A stretch of DNA of 64,000 bases from Cedecea davisae DSM 4568 (GCF_000412335.2 NZ_KE161030.1:220014-284013), one strand, 5' to 3'. Numbered from the stretch's first letter, positions 10,464 to 20,508 are shown. Notes: generated by a model from the sequence alone, not told the origin. Numbers and translations are program-made.

Positions 10464-10493
10464 AAACGCGTTGGTTTTGCCAACGCGTTTTCT
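10464..10493. terminator. Bidirectional terminator between yhaJ and mscM
   Basis: AAACGCGTTGG (10464-10474) pairs perfectly with CCAACGCGTTT (10480-10490). T tracts on both sides (TTTT after the stem on +, poly-A before it) let it serve both convergent genes. It lies exactly at the synteny junction. Confidence 0.9.
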
Positions 10494-10499
10494 CTTCTG

Positions 10500-13400
10500 T
10501 TACAGGCTGCCCGGCGTTCTGCCGGCTCTTCCCGCGGACTTAATTGCTTTGGTGCTACGCTGCCCGCCGAGGCTCTCCAGACGCATCTGGAACGGTGGGA
10601 ACGGCATCTCGATATTATGCTCGCGGAAGCCCTGCAGAATCAGCTGGTGGATCTCGTGGCGCAGCGGCATACGGTGGCCCATTTCAGCGGCATGTATACG
10701 CAGCTCAAATACCTGAATGCCCTGCTGGAGATCGACCAGGAAGGCTTCAGGCTGCGGCGTCTCCAGCACCAGAGAGCAGCGGTGTGCGGCCTGCAATAAG
10801 ATCTCCGTAACCTCTTCAGTGTCGGCCTCAGAAGGCGCTGGCACGGTTAATACCACACGCGTTACCGAGTCCGAAAGCGACCAGTTGATAAACTGCTCGG
10901 TAATAAACGCCTGATTCGGCACGATGATTTCTTTGCGGTCCCAGTCGCTGATGGTGGTGGCGCGCGTATTAATACGCGTGATGGTTCCCGTCAGGTCGCG
11001 AATAGTGACCGTATCGCCAATACGGATCGGCTTCTCAAACAGGATAATCAGGCCGGAGACGAAGTTGGCGAAGATTTGCTGTAAGCCAAAACCGAGGCCG
11101 ACACCGAGTGCGGCAACCAGCCATTGCAGTTTCGACCACTCGATACCGATCATTGAGAAGCCCACCAGGCCGCCTATCAGCAGCAGCAGATATTTGGTGA
11201 TGGTGGTTATCGCGTAGCCGGTGCCCGGCGTTAAATCCAGGTGCTGCAGGATAGCCAGTTCCAGCAGGGCAGGCATATTACGCACCAGCTGAGTGGTAAT
11301 AATCAGCACCAGGATGGCAATCAGCAGCGCACCAAGCGTAATTGGCTCAATGCTTTCCACTCCCTGCACCGTGGAAGTGACGTCCCACAGCGTGATGTTG
11401 CCGAGGAAGCCAAAAGCAGAATGGATTTCCGACCACAGAACAATCACCGACAGCAGCGCTATCAGCGTCAGAATCGAACGCACCAGGCGCAGCGATTGGG
11501 CGCTGATGGTATCAAGATCGACCTCCGGCTCGTCCACTGTTTCCACTGAACCTTCGGTGCTGTTGGCGTGCGCCGTCTCTTCTTCACCTCGTGCGCGCTG
11601 GGCAAGAATTTCGGCCCGGCGATGTTTGGCGCGGTCGAACGCCAGACGGCGGCGCTGAATCAGCATCCAGCGGCGGATGATGTGGTAAATCACCAGCAGC
11701 AGGAACCAAATAGCCACCGAGGTTTCCAGGCGGGCCAGCAGCGCCTGCGCCGTAGCCAGGTAGCCGACAGCGGCCGCCAGAATGCCAAACAGCGGAGCGC
11801 TTATCAGCAGGTTCCACAGGATGGTGTTGACGATGTTTTCGCCGTTGCCCTGTTTGTCGAGGTAGAGCGGCAGCCCGGCCCGCTTCAGGCTCAGGGTGAC
11901 AATAGCCAGCGCCCCGCAAATCATGATGAAGCACAGCCTGCCCAGCGAGCCGGAGAACTCCCGGTCATTGAGGTTATCGAACATAATCAGCGCCATGATC
12001 AGCGGTACAATCAGCCCGATACTCAGAATGTAATAGCGCATTGCCCGGCCGACACGCTCGCGCGGCCAGCCAAAATGCACCACAAACAAACCGGTGGGGC
12101 GGGCAAAGGTGGCACAAATCATCACGCCCCAAAGTAGCGGCACGGTGGCGGTCACGCCGTCGCCAATTGCCACCGCAATCGGGTACGGCCAGGCCTCCTG
12201 GAGGCCATAACCCAGGGTGGCCCACAACACCGGCAGCGGGGAGGCGACCAGAATCGACCAGAACACCGTTCGCAGCGTCAAATAGAAGTGATCCTGGGTA
12301 ACTTTGCCGACTTTTGCGCTGGAACGTTCAAGAAATGCGGTGAAGTGACGGCGAGAGCTGATGCTGAAGCCCACCAGGATTAATGCGCCAAACAGCGGCA
12401 GCAGCGTCTCTTTGCTGGTGACCATCATCACCGCCGCTTTACCCAACTGGCTGAAGGTATCCAGCGAAATCAGACGGCGCAGATCCTGCACCAGAACAAG
12501 CGGCCAGCTAATGCCCATAGGGCTGACGTCTGATGTCCAGAACAGATAGCGGTGGGTCGCTTCGTTAACTTCTTTCAGCGCGTCTTCCAGCTGGCTGTTC
12601 GCGACTTTGAGCTTGGTTAGCTCGAGGATCAGGGTATCGCCACCTTGCAAAAGAGAGTTGAGCAATTCGCGCTGGGTGCGTAGCTGAGCCTGCAAAATTT
12701 TGTTTTGCTCTGCCGTCAGCGGGCTGCCGTCCGCCTGGCGGACCTGGCGCAGCTGGGCGTGCTTGTTCAGCAGATCTTCAAAATGCAGGCGTTCGACGCG
12801 CAGCTGAGCCAGTTCGGTATCTAACTGCTGCGGTTTTGGCATATCCGGCAGGCGCGAAACCTGGGCGCGTAGCGCTTCACCCAGCACGTTTGAAACCCCC
12901 AGCCACTGGGACTGCTCGCGCAGCGTGTTAAGCGCCTGGCGTACCTGCAGGGTTTGATTGTTGGCCTGCCGCTGCTGGGAGGCAACGAGATCCATCCGCT
13001 GGGCCTGTTGGTTCAGGGCCTGGGAGAGTTCACGGTTGTTTTTGAACTGCTCGACGATTTCCGGCGGCAGGTTAGCGCTGGTTTCTGCCAGCAGCTCGGT
13101 GCTTTCAAGCGCCTGCTCGGCTTCACGCTGGCGCTGGCTGTTCAGCTGATTACGCAGCGCCTGAAGATAAGCGTCCAACTGCGTGCTTTGCTTTTGCGCC
13201 AGTTCGGCGCGCATGCGCGAAAGCTCCTGGCGATTGTTAGCGGAAAGCTGCGCCAGCTCCAGTTCATCGACCAGCGCCTTCAGGCGTGCGGACTCAGCCT
13301 GCTGGAAGAAATGCTGTGCCTGAGAGAGCGGCGAGCCGCCGCCTGTCTGAGTGCCTGCCCGGCGTTCAATATCGTTAAGCTGGCGTCGCGCCTCGGTTTG

Positions 13401-13838
13401 CTGCTGCGGCAGCTGGCTTAAAGAGTCGCTAATGTCGCGGGTGCGTTCTTGTTCCTGCTGCGCCAGACGGCTTTTATCCAGAAGCTGGCTGCTGACCTGC
13501 AGGATCTCCTGGTTGAGCGCGTCGCTGGACATTCCGGGCTGCACTTCATCGGGTTCATCCCGCAGGTTGGTCAGCTGCTTGCGCAGGTTTTGCGACAGTT
13601 TGGGGAAGTTATCAATGACCTGCTGATACTGTTCGGCGCGCTCGAGCGAACCTTTGCGTTCGTCCAGCGCGTTGAGAGCAGACTGGAGAGCCTCGACGAT
13701 TTCCGCCTGGTTTGGCGTATTCTTGGCGGCCTTAGCCTGCTCCAGTTCCTGAGAGATTTGTTTTGCGTCGGGGGCGGTAGCTGCGTACGCCCCCAGGCTG
13801 AGGCACCAGGCCATCAGAATAGTGATAATCAGGCGCAC
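10500..13838 (-). CDS. mscM: Miniconductance mechanosensitive channel MscM (YjeP)
   Basis: 1112 residues; E. coli MscM is 1107. Large MscS-family channel of the inner membrane that opens on hypo-osmotic stress. Layout: signal peptide (about residues 1-20, MRLIITILMAWCLSLGAYA), a long periplasmic coiled-coil region rich in Gln/Glu/Arg (to about 470), many membrane helices, and the MscS core near the C-terminus. The pore helix around residues 906-935 has the glycine/alanine pattern LGVGLGFGLQQIFANF. It lies 36 bases downstream of psd on the same strand, as in E. coli, where psd-mscM form an operon. Confidence 0.95.
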   Translation of the reverse strand: MRLIITILMAWCLSLGAYAATAPDAKQISQELEQAKAAKNTPNQAEIVEALQSALNALDERKGSLERAEQYQQVIDNFPKLSQNLRKQLTNLRDEPDEVQPGMSSDALNQEILQVSSQLLDKSRLAQQEQERTRDISDSLSQLPQQQTEARRQLNDIERRAGTQTGGGSPLSQAQHFFQQAESARLKALVDELELAQLSANNRQELSRMRAELAQKQSTQLDAYLQALRNQLNSQRQREAEQALESTELLAETSANLPPEIVEQFKNNRELSQALNQQAQRMDLVASQQRQANNQTLQVRQALNTLREQSQWLGVSNVLGEALRAQVSRLPDMPKPQQLDTELAQLRVERLHFEDLLNKHAQLRQVRQADGSPLTAEQNKILQAQLRTQRELLNSLLQGGDTLILELTKLKVANSQLEDALKEVNEATHRYLFWTSDVSPMGISWPLVLVQDLRRLISLDTFSQLGKAAVMMVTSKETLLPLFGALILVGFSISSRRHFTAFLERSSAKVGKVTQDHFYLTLRTVFWSILVASPLPVLWATLGYGLQEAWPYPIAVAIGDGVTATVPLLWGVMICATFARPTGLFVVHFGWPRERVGRAMRYYILSIGLIVPLIMALIMFDNLNDREFSGSLGRLCFIMICGALAIVTLSLKRAGLPLYLDKQGNGENIVNTILWNLLISAPLFGILAAAVGYLATAQALLARLETSVAIWFLLLVIYHIIRRWMLIQRRRLAFDRAKHRRAEILAQRARGEEETAHANSTEGSVETVDEPEVDLDTISAQSLRLVRSILTLIALLSVIVLWSEIHSAFGFLGNITLWDVTSTVQGVESIEPITLGALLIAILVLIITTQLVRNMPALLELAILQHLDLTPGTGYAITTITKYLLLLIGGLVGFSMIGIEWSKLQWLVAALGVGLGFGLQQIFANFVSGLIILFEKPIRIGDTVTIRDLTGTITRINTRATTISDWDRKEIIVPNQAFITEQFINWSLSDSVTRVVLTVPAPSEADTEEVTEILLQAAHRCSLVLETPQPEAFLVDLQQGIQVFELRIHAAEMGHRMPLRHEIHQLILQGFREHNIEMPFPPFQMRLESLGGQRSTKAIKSAGRAGRTPGSL

Positions 13839-13874
13839 GTCAGTTACCTTGCTAAAACTCGAAATAGAGAGCGG

Positions 13875-14840
13875 TTAGTCTTTGCGGCTATCTTCTTCCT
13901 GAACGTTGGGCGCTTCATCAGAGGCGACAACGTCGGCAGGAATTTCGCTTACCGGCACTTCAGGCTCGACAACCGGTGCGGTAGAAACGGCCAGCGCTTC
14001 GCCGATTTTAGTCGCGGAGAGGTTCTTCAACTGTTCGACCAGGTTTACCTTGCCCGGCGCAAACAGGTTAATCACCGTAGAGCCTAACTTAAAGCGGCCC
14101 ATTTCCTGGCCCTTAAGCAGCGCAACGGAGCCTTCGCTTTCACCCGCAGGCCAGGTCCAGCGCTTGATAACGCCTTCGCGCGGCGGCGTAATGGTGCCGG
14201 CCCAAACGGTTTCGATGCTGCCAACAATGGTAGCACCTACCAGAATTTGCGCCATTGGACCGAATTCTGTGTCGAACAGGCAGATTACGCGTTCGTTACG
14301 GGCAAACAGGTTCGGAACGTTTTGCGCGGTCAGATGGTTTACGGAGAACAGGTCGCCGGGAACGTAGATCATTTCACGCAGGATGCCGTTGCACGGCATA
14401 TGCACGCGGTGGTAATCGCGAGGAGACAGGTAAGTGGTGACAAAGCTACCGTTGCGGAACAGGTCTGCCATCAGGTAGTTGCCTGCAAGCAAAGCTTCCA
14501 GGCTGTAGTTATGGCCTTTTGCCTGCAGGATTTTGTCTTCTTCAATGTTGCCAAGCTGGCTGATTACGCCGTCGGCAGGCATCACCAGCACATTCGGGTC
14601 GGTATTCAGCGGGCGAGCGTCATCTCGCAGCGGGCGTACGAAGAAGTCGTTAAAGGTGCGGTAAGCGGCGGTATCCGGCTTCTGCGCCTCTTTCATGTCA
14701 ACTTTGTAGTATTTCACAAACAGGTCGATGACCAGCTTGGTCAGCCAGCCAGCACGTTTGCTTGCGCCCCAGCCTGCCAGGCGAGTCAGCCACAGTTTTG
14801 GCAGAATGTATTGAAGCGAAAGTTTAATGTTGTCTAACAA
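13875..14840 (-). CDS. psd: Phosphatidylserine decarboxylase proenzyme
   Basis: 321 residues (E. coli 322). Converts phosphatidylserine to phosphatidylethanolamine at the inner membrane. The autocleavage motif LGST is present at residues 252-255; cleavage before Ser254 makes the pyruvoyl group of the alpha chain. The charge-relay D/H segments ([21 protein letters not shown]) are visible. The acidic C-terminal tail after residue 280 varies from E. coli, as usual. First gene of psd-mscM; rsgA ends 79 bases upstream on the same strand. Confidence 0.97.
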   Translation of the reverse strand: MLDNIKLSLQYILPKLWLTRLAGWGASKRAGWLTKLVIDLFVKYYKVDMKEAQKPDTAAYRTFNDFFVRPLRDDARPLNTDPNVLVMPADGVISQLGNIEEDKILQAKGHNYSLEALLAGNYLMADLFRNGSFVTTYLSPRDYHRVHMPCNGILREMIYVPGDLFSVNHLTAQNVPNLFARNERVICLFDTEFGPMAQILVGATIVGSIETVWAGTITPPREGVIKRWTWPAGESEGSVALLKGQEMGRFKLGSTVINLFAPGKVNLVEQLKNLSATKIGEALAVSTAPVVEPEVPVSEIPADVVASDEAPNVQEEDSRKD

Positions 14841-14919
14841 AATAGCCTCCTGGCTAAATGCCCTGATGGTCGGGCTGATACAGAAAAGGGGGCGATTCTA
14901 GCGATGCCCAGCTTAATTG

Positions 14920-15975
14920 TCAGTCGTCAGTTTCAGAAAAGCTTTTACGCGTTTTTACCTGCGCCATACTTTCCAGAATGCGGTGGTAGTTTTCAAAGCG
15001 TGTTTCCGCTATCTCGCCGCGCTCGACGGCTTCACGCAGGGCACAGCCCGGATCGTTATCATGGCGGCAGTCGCGGTATTTGCAGCGGCCTAAATAATCA
15101 TTGAATTCGACAAATCCGTGGGTGATTTGTTCAGGCTCAAGGTGCCACAGGCCAAATTCACGCACGCCCGGCGAGTCGATAACGTCGCCGCCGCCCGGGA
15201 AATGGTACAGGCGTGATGCGGTGGTGGTGTGCTGCCCGAGGCCGGAGACGTCGGAAACATCATTTACCAGAATTTGCTTGTCGATGAAGCCCAGCAGGTT
15301 ATTAAGCAGGCTGGATTTGCCGACGCCAGACTGACCGGCAAAGATGCTGATGCGGCCAACCAGCTCGCCTTCCAGCTCTTTAAGGCCTTCCGCTTTGTAG
15401 CTGGACACCATCAGTACGCGATAGCCAATCTTGCGATAGATATCCATTTGCTGGTTGACCCACTTCAGGCCGTCTTCGTCCAGCAGGTCTGTTTTATTCA
15501 GGACCAGCAGAGGCTCAACGTCGAGGGTTTCGCAGGCGACGAGGTAGCGGTCGATAATGTTCAACGAGAGTTCCGGCAAAATAGCCGAAACAATAATGAT
15601 TTGGTTGATATTTGCCGCGATGGGTTTTACGCCATCGTAAAAGTCAGGGCGCGTCAGAACCGAGGTTCGTTCATGAACCGCTTCGACAATGCCTTTTTTC
15701 GAGACGCCTTCTGCCGCCTCTTTCGCTAAGCGCCAGACCACCTTGTCGCCGGTAACCAGCGAACGAATGGTGCGACGAATGTTGCAGCGGTGGACCGTGC
15801 CTTCATGGGACTCTACGTCCGCGTGTTGGCCAAAGCGGCTGATAACCGTGCCTTCGCGCGGCTCACCAAACTGGGCGTCGTCGTAATCGGCTTTCTCCAC
15901 GGTTTTTGTCAGACGACGCTGATGGTTCGCGTTAACGCGGCGCTGCTGGCCTTTGGAGAGTTTATTTTTGCTCAA
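14920..15975 (-). CDS. rsgA: Ribosome small-subunit biogenesis GTPase RsgA
   Basis: 351 residues from a TTG at 15975, chosen because CCAGGAG lies 9 bases upstream and the product then starts (M)[14 protein letters not shown] as in E. coli (350 residues); a longer frame to an ATG at 16026 would add 17 residues not found in the family. Circularly permuted GTPase: OB fold, then G4 (NKTDLLD) before G1 (GQSGVGKSS) and G3 (DSPG), and a C-terminal zinc finger (C-x5-C-x-H-x5-[15 protein letters not shown]). Checks the 30S decoding centre late in maturation. Divergent from orn. Confidence 0.95.
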   Translation of the reverse strand: MSKNKLSKGQQRRVNANHQRRLTKTVEKADYDDAQFGEPREGTVISRFGQHADVESHEGTVHRCNIRRTIRSLVTGDKVVWRLAKEAAEGVSKKGIVEAVHERTSVLTRPDFYDGVKPIAANINQIIIVSAILPELSLNIIDRYLVACETLDVEPLLVLNKTDLLDEDGLKWVNQQMDIYRKIGYRVLMVSSYKAEGLKELEGELVGRISIFAGQSGVGKSSLLNNLLGFIDKQILVNDVSDVSGLGQHTTTASRLYHFPGGGDVIDSPGVREFGLWHLEPEQITHGFVEFNDYLGRCKYRDCRHDNDPGCALREAVERGEIAETRFENYHRILESMAQVKTRKSFSETDD

Positions 15976-16088
15976 GCGTACTGGCTCCTGGTCGCCCCTG
16001 GTGGGCAAAACCTCTATGATACACACTATTTTATACGAATTAACCCATCGTCAAGGGTGGGCGACGCACAAGAAGGGTGGAAAATAGC

Positions 16089-16634
16089 ATGAGTGGAAAC
16101 GAAAACAATCTGATTTGGATTGATTTAGAAATGACCGGTCTGGACCCCGAGCGGGATCGCATAATTGAGATTGCTACCCTGGTGACCGATGCCAACCTGA
16201 ATATTCTGGCGGAGGGGCCGACCATCGCGGTACACCAGTCCGACGAGCAGCTTGCGTTGATGGACGACTGGAACGTTCGTACCCACACCGCCAGCGGCCT
16301 GGTGGAGCGCGTGAAGGCCAGCTCGTTTGACGACCATGCGGCTGAACTGGCGACGCTGGAGTTTCTTAAACAATGGGTGCCTGCGAATACCTCGCCTATC
16401 TGCGGTAACAGTATCGGCCAGGATCGCCGCTTCCTGTTCAAATACATGCCGGAGCTGGAGGCATATTTCCACTACCGTTACCTCGATGTCAGCACGCTGA
16501 AAGAACTGGCTCGCCGCTGGAAGCCAGAAATTTTGCCGGGCTTTAAAAAACAGGGTACGCACCAGGCGATGGATGATATTCGCGAGTCGGTGGCGGAACT
16601 TGCTTATTATCGCGAGAATTTTATTAAGCTTTAA
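16089..16634 (+). CDS. orn: Oligoribonuclease
   Basis: 181 residues from the ATG at 16089 ([19 protein letters not shown]), matching E. coli; an in-frame ATG at 16077 adds four residues and is less likely. DEDDh 3'-5' exonuclease that degrades 2-5 nt RNAs and pGpG, essential in E. coli. Catalytic residues are visible: Asp12 and Glu14 in IDLEMTG, and the [10 protein letters not shown] segment with the active-site histidine and final aspartate. Divergent from rsgA, with 113 bases between starts. Confidence 0.97.
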   Translation: MSGNENNLIWIDLEMTGLDPERDRIIEIATLVTDANLNILAEGPTIAVHQSDEQLALMDDWNVRTHTASGLVERVKASSFDDHAAELATLEFLKQWVPANTSPICGNSIGQDRRFLFKYMPELEAYFHYRYLDVSTLKELARRWKPEILPGFKKQGTHQAMDDIRESVAELAYYRENFIKL

Positions 16635-16640
16635 AAACAG

Positions 16641-16664
16641 TCCCCTTGCCGAAAGGTGAGGGGA
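16641..16664. terminator. Hairpin after orn
   Basis: TCCCCT (16641-16646) pairs with AGGGGA (16659-16664), 7 bases after the orn stop. It has only a short A-rich tail and no T run on the plus strand, so termination is uncertain. Confidence 0.4.
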
Positions 16665-16750
16665 AAATAGCCACATGAGATGATAAAATAATCATCCTGG
16701 CGATTTAATCGGCAGTCAGATAAAAAACGAGAAAAAAAACGTTTCAGGGC

Positions 16751-16778
16751 TTGCGACAAAAACGAATTCTCGTATAAT
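16751..16778 (+). promoter_or_regulatory. Promoter of the tRNA-Gly operon
   Basis: TTGCGA (16751-16756) and a perfect TATAAT (16773-16778) spaced by 16 bases, followed by a GC-rich discriminator (GCGCCTCCCG) typical of stringently controlled stable-RNA promoters. The first tRNA starts at 16820. Confidence 0.8.
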
Positions 16779-16819
16779 GCGCCTCCCGTACCGATGCAGA
16801 AATTGCAGAGATACACAGA

Positions 16820-16895
<76 letters not shown>

Positions 16896-16931
16896 AAATT
16901 TGATTTGGCTTTCACAGCCAGCACCACCCAA

Positions 16932-17007
<76 letters not shown>

Positions 17008-17043
17008 AAATTTGATTGGCTTTTACAGCCACGCACCACCCAA

Positions 17044-17119
<76 letters not shown>

Positions 17120-17141
17120 AATTTTTCCTTTCAAGTACAAA

Positions 17142-17150
17142 TTATCCACA
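17142..17150 (+). promoter_or_regulatory. DnaA box 1 (TTATCCACA)
   Basis: Perfect high-affinity DnaA box (R1 type), 23 bases after the last tRNA. Confidence 0.85.
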
Positions 17151-17209
17151 GCGCCCAGCAGGCGTCGGGGATGGCATTTTGTGACTCTGCAATATTATTG
17201 TGAACAGAC

Positions 17210-17218
17210 TTATCCACA
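17210..17218 (+). promoter_or_regulatory. DnaA box 2 (TTATCCACA)
   Basis: Second perfect box in the same orientation, 68 bases downstream of box 1. Confidence 0.85.
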
Positions 17219-17274
17219 GGATTGTCTGCGCCTTTCGCTATGCTACGAATGTAATATTTTTTACACTAATATTT

Positions 17275-17287
17275 TAATTCGTTGATT
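17275..17287 (-). promoter_or_regulatory. IHF-binding site
   Basis: The minus strand reads AATCAACGAATTA, a perfect match to WATCAANNNNTTR, set in AT-rich DNA between DnaA boxes 2 and 3. E. coli datA also needs an IHF site for activity. Confidence 0.75.
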
Positions 17288-17370
17288 TTTATAGAAATAA
17301 TTTAATTTCGAAATATTAATGTAATACTTGCGGAAATTTTGACGCTTGAATGACAAAGCGTTTTTGAATG

Positions 17371-17379
17371 TTATGCACA
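17371..17379 (+). promoter_or_regulatory. DnaA box 3 (TTATGCACA)
   Basis: Perfect match to TTATNCACA. A 7-of-9 inverted partner (ATGTCCACA on minus) lies 3 bases further on at 17383-17391, directly at the queG stop codon. Confidence 0.8.
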
Positions 17380-17392
17380 CGCTGTGGACATA

Positions 17393-18532
17393 TCACGCGT
17401 CGCGCACCAGCCCCTTTTCGATGACCCTGACCAGCCTCTGTTTCTTCGGCAACTGAACTTCCACTGCCTGCTCGCTTCGCCTGGCTATTTGTTGCGCAAT
17501 CGCCCATTCAATATGCTCATCCAGAAGTGGGTGCTCACCTTTTCTCTGTTCAAGTGCGGCAAGATTAGCCTCATCCCAGGGGGCATTGCCGAGCGCAACC
17601 GCAATATTTCTCGACCAGCGTAAATGACCAATGCGGCGAATGGCCGATCCCTCTGTCACCCGCAGGAAGTGCTGCTCGCTCCAGGCGAACAGTTCGGTTA
17701 GCTGTGGGGCGTGCAGGGCGCGACGCGGGCTGAAATCGTCCTCATCGCTAAGCTGCGAGTAGCGGTTCCACGGGCAGATAAGCTGGCAGTCATCGCAGCC
17801 GTAAATGCGGTTGCCGATAAGCGACCTGAATTCCTCCGGGATAGCACCTTCAAGTTCAATCGTCAGGTAGGAGATGCAGCGGCGGGCATCCACCGTGTAG
17901 GGTTCAACGATGGCCCCCGTCGGGCAAATCGTCATGCATGCCACGCAGCGGCCGCAGGCTTCTTCCACCGGTTTATCGATCGGGAGCGGGATATCAACCA
18001 GCAGCTCGCCGAGGAAAAAGAACGATCCTGCCTCGCGGTTGAGGATAAGTGAGTGCTTACCTGTCCAACCCAGCCCGGCTTTTTCAGCCAGCGGGCGCTC
18101 AAGAAGCGGCGCTGAGTCAACAAAAGGTCTAAAATTCAGCGTGGAACAGTGGGTCTGGATCATTTCCCCAAGCTTTTTTAAGCGGTTACGCAAAACTTTA
18201 TGGTAGTCACGGCCCAGCGCGTAGCGGCTGACGTAACCTAACTGCGGGTTTTTTAGCGTAGAGGCGAAAGCCGCGTTGGCGGGAAGGTAATTCATGCGCA
18301 CGCTAATCACCCGCAGCGTGCCGGGCACCAGTTCGTGCGGGCGGGCGCGCATCATGCCGTGGCGGGCCATCCAGTCCATTTCGCCGTGGTATTGCTTGTC
18401 CAGCCATGCCTGCAGCTCCGGCTCGCTGGCGGAGAGGTCGGTATCGGTAATACCAACCTGCTGGAAGCCAAGCTCTTCGCCCCACAGTTTGATGTTTTGC
18501 GCTAATTGATTGTAATCGAGGGGCTGTGACAT
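17393..18532 (-). CDS. queG: Epoxyqueuosine reductase QueG
   Basis: 379 residues, the same as E. coli. Cobalamin-dependent enzyme that reduces epoxyqueuosine to queuosine at tRNA position 34. Two ferredoxin-like [4Fe-4S] motifs are visible: CGRCVACMTICPTGAI and CDDCQLICPWN. Its start codon (18532-18530) overlaps that of the divergent gene nnr inside the palindrome CATG. A C-terminal HEAT-like helical region follows the second cluster. Confidence 0.96.
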   Translation of the reverse strand: MSQPLDYNQLAQNIKLWGEELGFQQVGITDTDLSASEPELQAWLDKQYHGEMDWMARHGMMRARPHELVPGTLRVISVRMNYLPANAAFASTLKNPQLGYVSRYALGRDYHKVLRNRLKKLGEMIQTHCSTLNFRPFVDSAPLLERPLAEKAGLGWTGKHSLILNREAGSFFFLGELLVDIPLPIDKPVEEACGRCVACMTICPTGAIVEPYTVDARRCISYLTIELEGAIPEEFRSLIGNRIYGCDDCQLICPWNRYSQLSDEDDFSPRRALHAPQLTELFAWSEQHFLRVTEGSAIRRIGHLRWSRNIAVALGNAPWDEANLAALEQRKGEHPLLDEHIEWAIAQQIARRSEQAVEVQLPKKQRLVRVIEKGLVRDA

Positions 18533-20042
18533 GACGGACCATAACCTGAAAAAGTACGCTAAAAGTATACCACATTCAGTCTGGCCAGCGGACTGGCTGC
18601 GTAACGCCGAGCCGGAGGCTGCCGACAGCCTCGGCCTGACGCTGTATGAACTGATGCAGCGGGCGGGTGAGGCGGCGTTTCAAATCGCACGGGAGCATTA
18701 CCCGGAGACGCGCAGCTGGCTGGTTGTATGCGGCAAGGGCAATAACGGCGGCGACGGCTATGTTGTGGCTCGTCTGGCTCAGGCCGCTGGCATTCATGTC
18801 ACCTTGCTGGCGGTAGAAAGTGACAAGCCTCTGCCGGAAGAGGCGCACCAGGCTCGCGCGGCCTGGCTAAACGCCGGTGGCGTTCCTCACGACCCGCAGC
18901 AGGCATGGCCTTCTGATACTGATTTGATTGTTGATGCGCTGCTCGGCTCCGGGCTGGCCAGCGCCCCGCGCGAAAACATATCGCGGCTTATCGAGCGTAT
19001 TAATCAGCATCCTGCTCCGGTTATTGCCCTGGATATTCCTTCTGGCCTGCTGGCTGAGACCGGCGCAACGCCGGGGGCCGTTGTCCAGGCTAAGGATACC
19101 GTGACCTTTATCGCCCTGAAGCCGGGGTTGCTGACCGGTAAAGCGCGTGATGTGGTGGGCCGGCTGCATTATTCGGCTCTGGGGCTTGAGCCGTGGTTGC
19201 TCGGGCAGGAGCCTCCAATTGCGCGCTTCGATACACAGCAACTTGCCGACTGGATCAACCCGAGGCGCCCAACCTCGCACAAAGGCGATAACGGGCGGCT
19301 GGTGATTATCGGCGGCGACCACGGCACGGCGGGCGCTATCCGCATGGCCGGGGAGGCCGCGCTGCGTGCCGGGGCAGGACTGGTTCGGGTGCTTACCCGT
19401 CGGGAGAATATCGCGCCGTTGCTGACTGCTCGCCCGGAATTAATGGTTCATGAGCTGACGCCGGAATCGCTGGATGAGGCGTTGGAATGGGCCGACGTGG
19501 TTGCCATTGGCCCCGGCTTAGGCCAGCAGGAGTGGGGCAAAAAGGCCCTACAAAAAGTGGAGAACAGCCGTAAACCGATGCTTTGGGATGCGGATGCGCT
19601 CAACCTTCTGGCAATCAATCCGGATAAACGTCAGAATCGCGTGATAACTCCCCATCCTGGCGAGGCCGCACGGCTGCTTAATTGCGCTGTGTCACAAATT
19701 GAGAGTGACCGCTTACTTGCCGCCAGGCGTCTGGTAAAACGTTATGGTGGAACGGTGGTCTTAAAAGGAGCCGGTACGCTGGTTGCTCATCAAGATAGCC
19801 TGGCGATTATAGACGTGGGTAATGCCGGGATGGGCGGCGGCGGTATGGGGGATGTGCTATCTGGCATCATTGCCGCATTGCTGGCACAGAAGCTTACCCC
19901 GTATGATGCTGCCTGCGCGGGCTGCGTCGCTCACGGCGCGGCCGCAGATGTACTGGCCCGCCAGAGCGGAATGCGTGGCATGCTGGCGAGCGACCTGCTA
20001 TCGACGCTTTACCTGTTTGTTAACCCGGATTTGAATACCTGA
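18531..20042 (+). CDS. nnr: Bifunctional NAD(P)HX epimerase/dehydratase Nnr
   Basis: 503 residues (E. coli 515). Repairs hydrated NAD(P)H. The N-terminal YjeF_N epimerase domain (about 20-220) contains [18 protein letters not shown]; the C-terminal ADP-dependent dehydratase domain (about 228-495) contains [29 protein letters not shown] and [16 protein letters not shown]. First gene of the nnr-tsaE-amiB-mutL-miaA-hfq-hflX-hflKC run; tsaE starts 4 bases after its stop. The GAGGGG ribosome site lies within queG's first codons. Confidence 0.96.
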   Translation: MTDHNLKKYAKSIPHSVWPADWLRNAEPEAADSLGLTLYELMQRAGEAAFQIAREHYPETRSWLVVCGKGNNGGDGYVVARLAQAAGIHVTLLAVESDKPLPEEAHQARAAWLNAGGVPHDPQQAWPSDTDLIVDALLGSGLASAPRENISRLIERINQHPAPVIALDIPSGLLAETGATPGAVVQAKDTVTFIALKPGLLTGKARDVVGRLHYSALGLEPWLLGQEPPIARFDTQQLADWINPRRPTSHKGDNGRLVIIGGDHGTAGAIRMAGEAALRAGAGLVRVLTRRENIAPLLTARPELMVHELTPESLDEALEWADVVAIGPGLGQQEWGKKALQKVENSRKPMLWDADALNLLAINPDKRQNRVITPHPGEAARLLNCAVSQIESDRLLAARRLVKRYGGTVVLKGAGTLVAHQDSLAIIDVGNAGMGGGGMGDVLSGIIAALLAQKLTPYDAACAGCVAHGAAADVLARQSGMRGMLASDLLSTLYLFVNPDLNT

Positions 20043-20046
20043 AGCC

Positions 20047-20508
20047 ATGATGAATCGTGTTATTGAATTACCTGACGAAGCGGCAACATTACAACTGGGC
20101 GATAGCCTGGCGCGAGCCTGCGAAGGCGCAACGGTTATTTACCTGTATGGCGATCTTGGGGCGGGGAAAACCACCTTTAGCCGCGGTTTTTTGCAGGCGC
20201 TGGGTCATAAGGGCAACGTTAAAAGCCCGACTTATACGCTCGTTGAGCCGTATCAGCTTGATGACCTGATGGTCTATCACTTTGATTTATATCGACTGGC
20301 TGACCCGGAAGAGCTGGAGTTTATGGGAATTCGCGATTACTTCACCAACGACGCTATTTGCCTGGTTGAGTGGCCGCAGCAGGGGAAAGGTGTGCTCCCG
20401 GAACCGGATGTCGAACTTCACCTAAGCTACCAGGCGCAAGGGCGTGAGGCACGCATTGCAGCTGTTTCCTCATCTGGTGAGTCGTTACTGGCGCGGTTAG
20501 CCAAATAA
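20047..20508 (+). CDS. tsaE: tRNA threonylcarbamoyladenosine biosynthesis ATPase TsaE
   Basis: 153 residues, identical in length to E. coli TsaE. P-loop ATPase of the TsaB-TsaD-TsaE complex that makes t6A37 in ANN-decoding tRNAs. Walker A is GDLGAGKTT (residues 35-43); the [11 protein letters not shown] and YHFDLYRL segments are family-typical. Short gaps on both sides (4 and 13 bases) show co-transcription with nnr and amiB. Confidence 0.97.
   Translation: MMNRVIELPDEAATLQLGDSLARACEGATVIYLYGDLGAGKTTFSRGFLQALGHKGNVKSPTYTLVEPYQLDDLMVYHFDLYRLADPEELEFMGIRDYFTNDAICLVEWPQQGKGVLPEPDVELHLSYQAQGREARIAAVSSSGESLLARLAK

Larger units (their letters stand above)
17142..17391 (+). other. datA: datA-like locus: DnaA-binding cluster with IHF site
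   Basis: The non-coding stretch between glyY and queG is where E. coli carries datA, the site that binds DnaA and promotes hydrolysis of DnaA-ATP to stop re-initiation. Here it holds three perfect DnaA boxes in the same orientation (17142, 17210, 17371), a weaker inverted box at 17383 and a perfect IHF consensus between boxes two and three. The interior is strongly AT-rich (17240-17330). Position and composition both fit; function is inferred. Additional weaker boxes may extend into queG. Confidence 0.85.

Noticed and set aside
11241-12137. Overlapping plus-strand frames opposite mscM
   Set aside because: Antisense to the GC-rich mscM coding sequence; Gln/His-rich translations with no recognised domain and no promoter or ribosome site.
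15976-16026. 17-codon N-terminal extension of rsgA from an upstream ATG
   Set aside because: The extension has no family similarity, while the TTG at 15975 has a well-placed CCAGGAG and restores the usual length.
17120-17392. Possible prophage or island attachment site 3' of a tRNA gene
   Set aside because: No integrase, no direct repeat of the tRNA 3' end and no foreign genes follow; the region fits datA instead.
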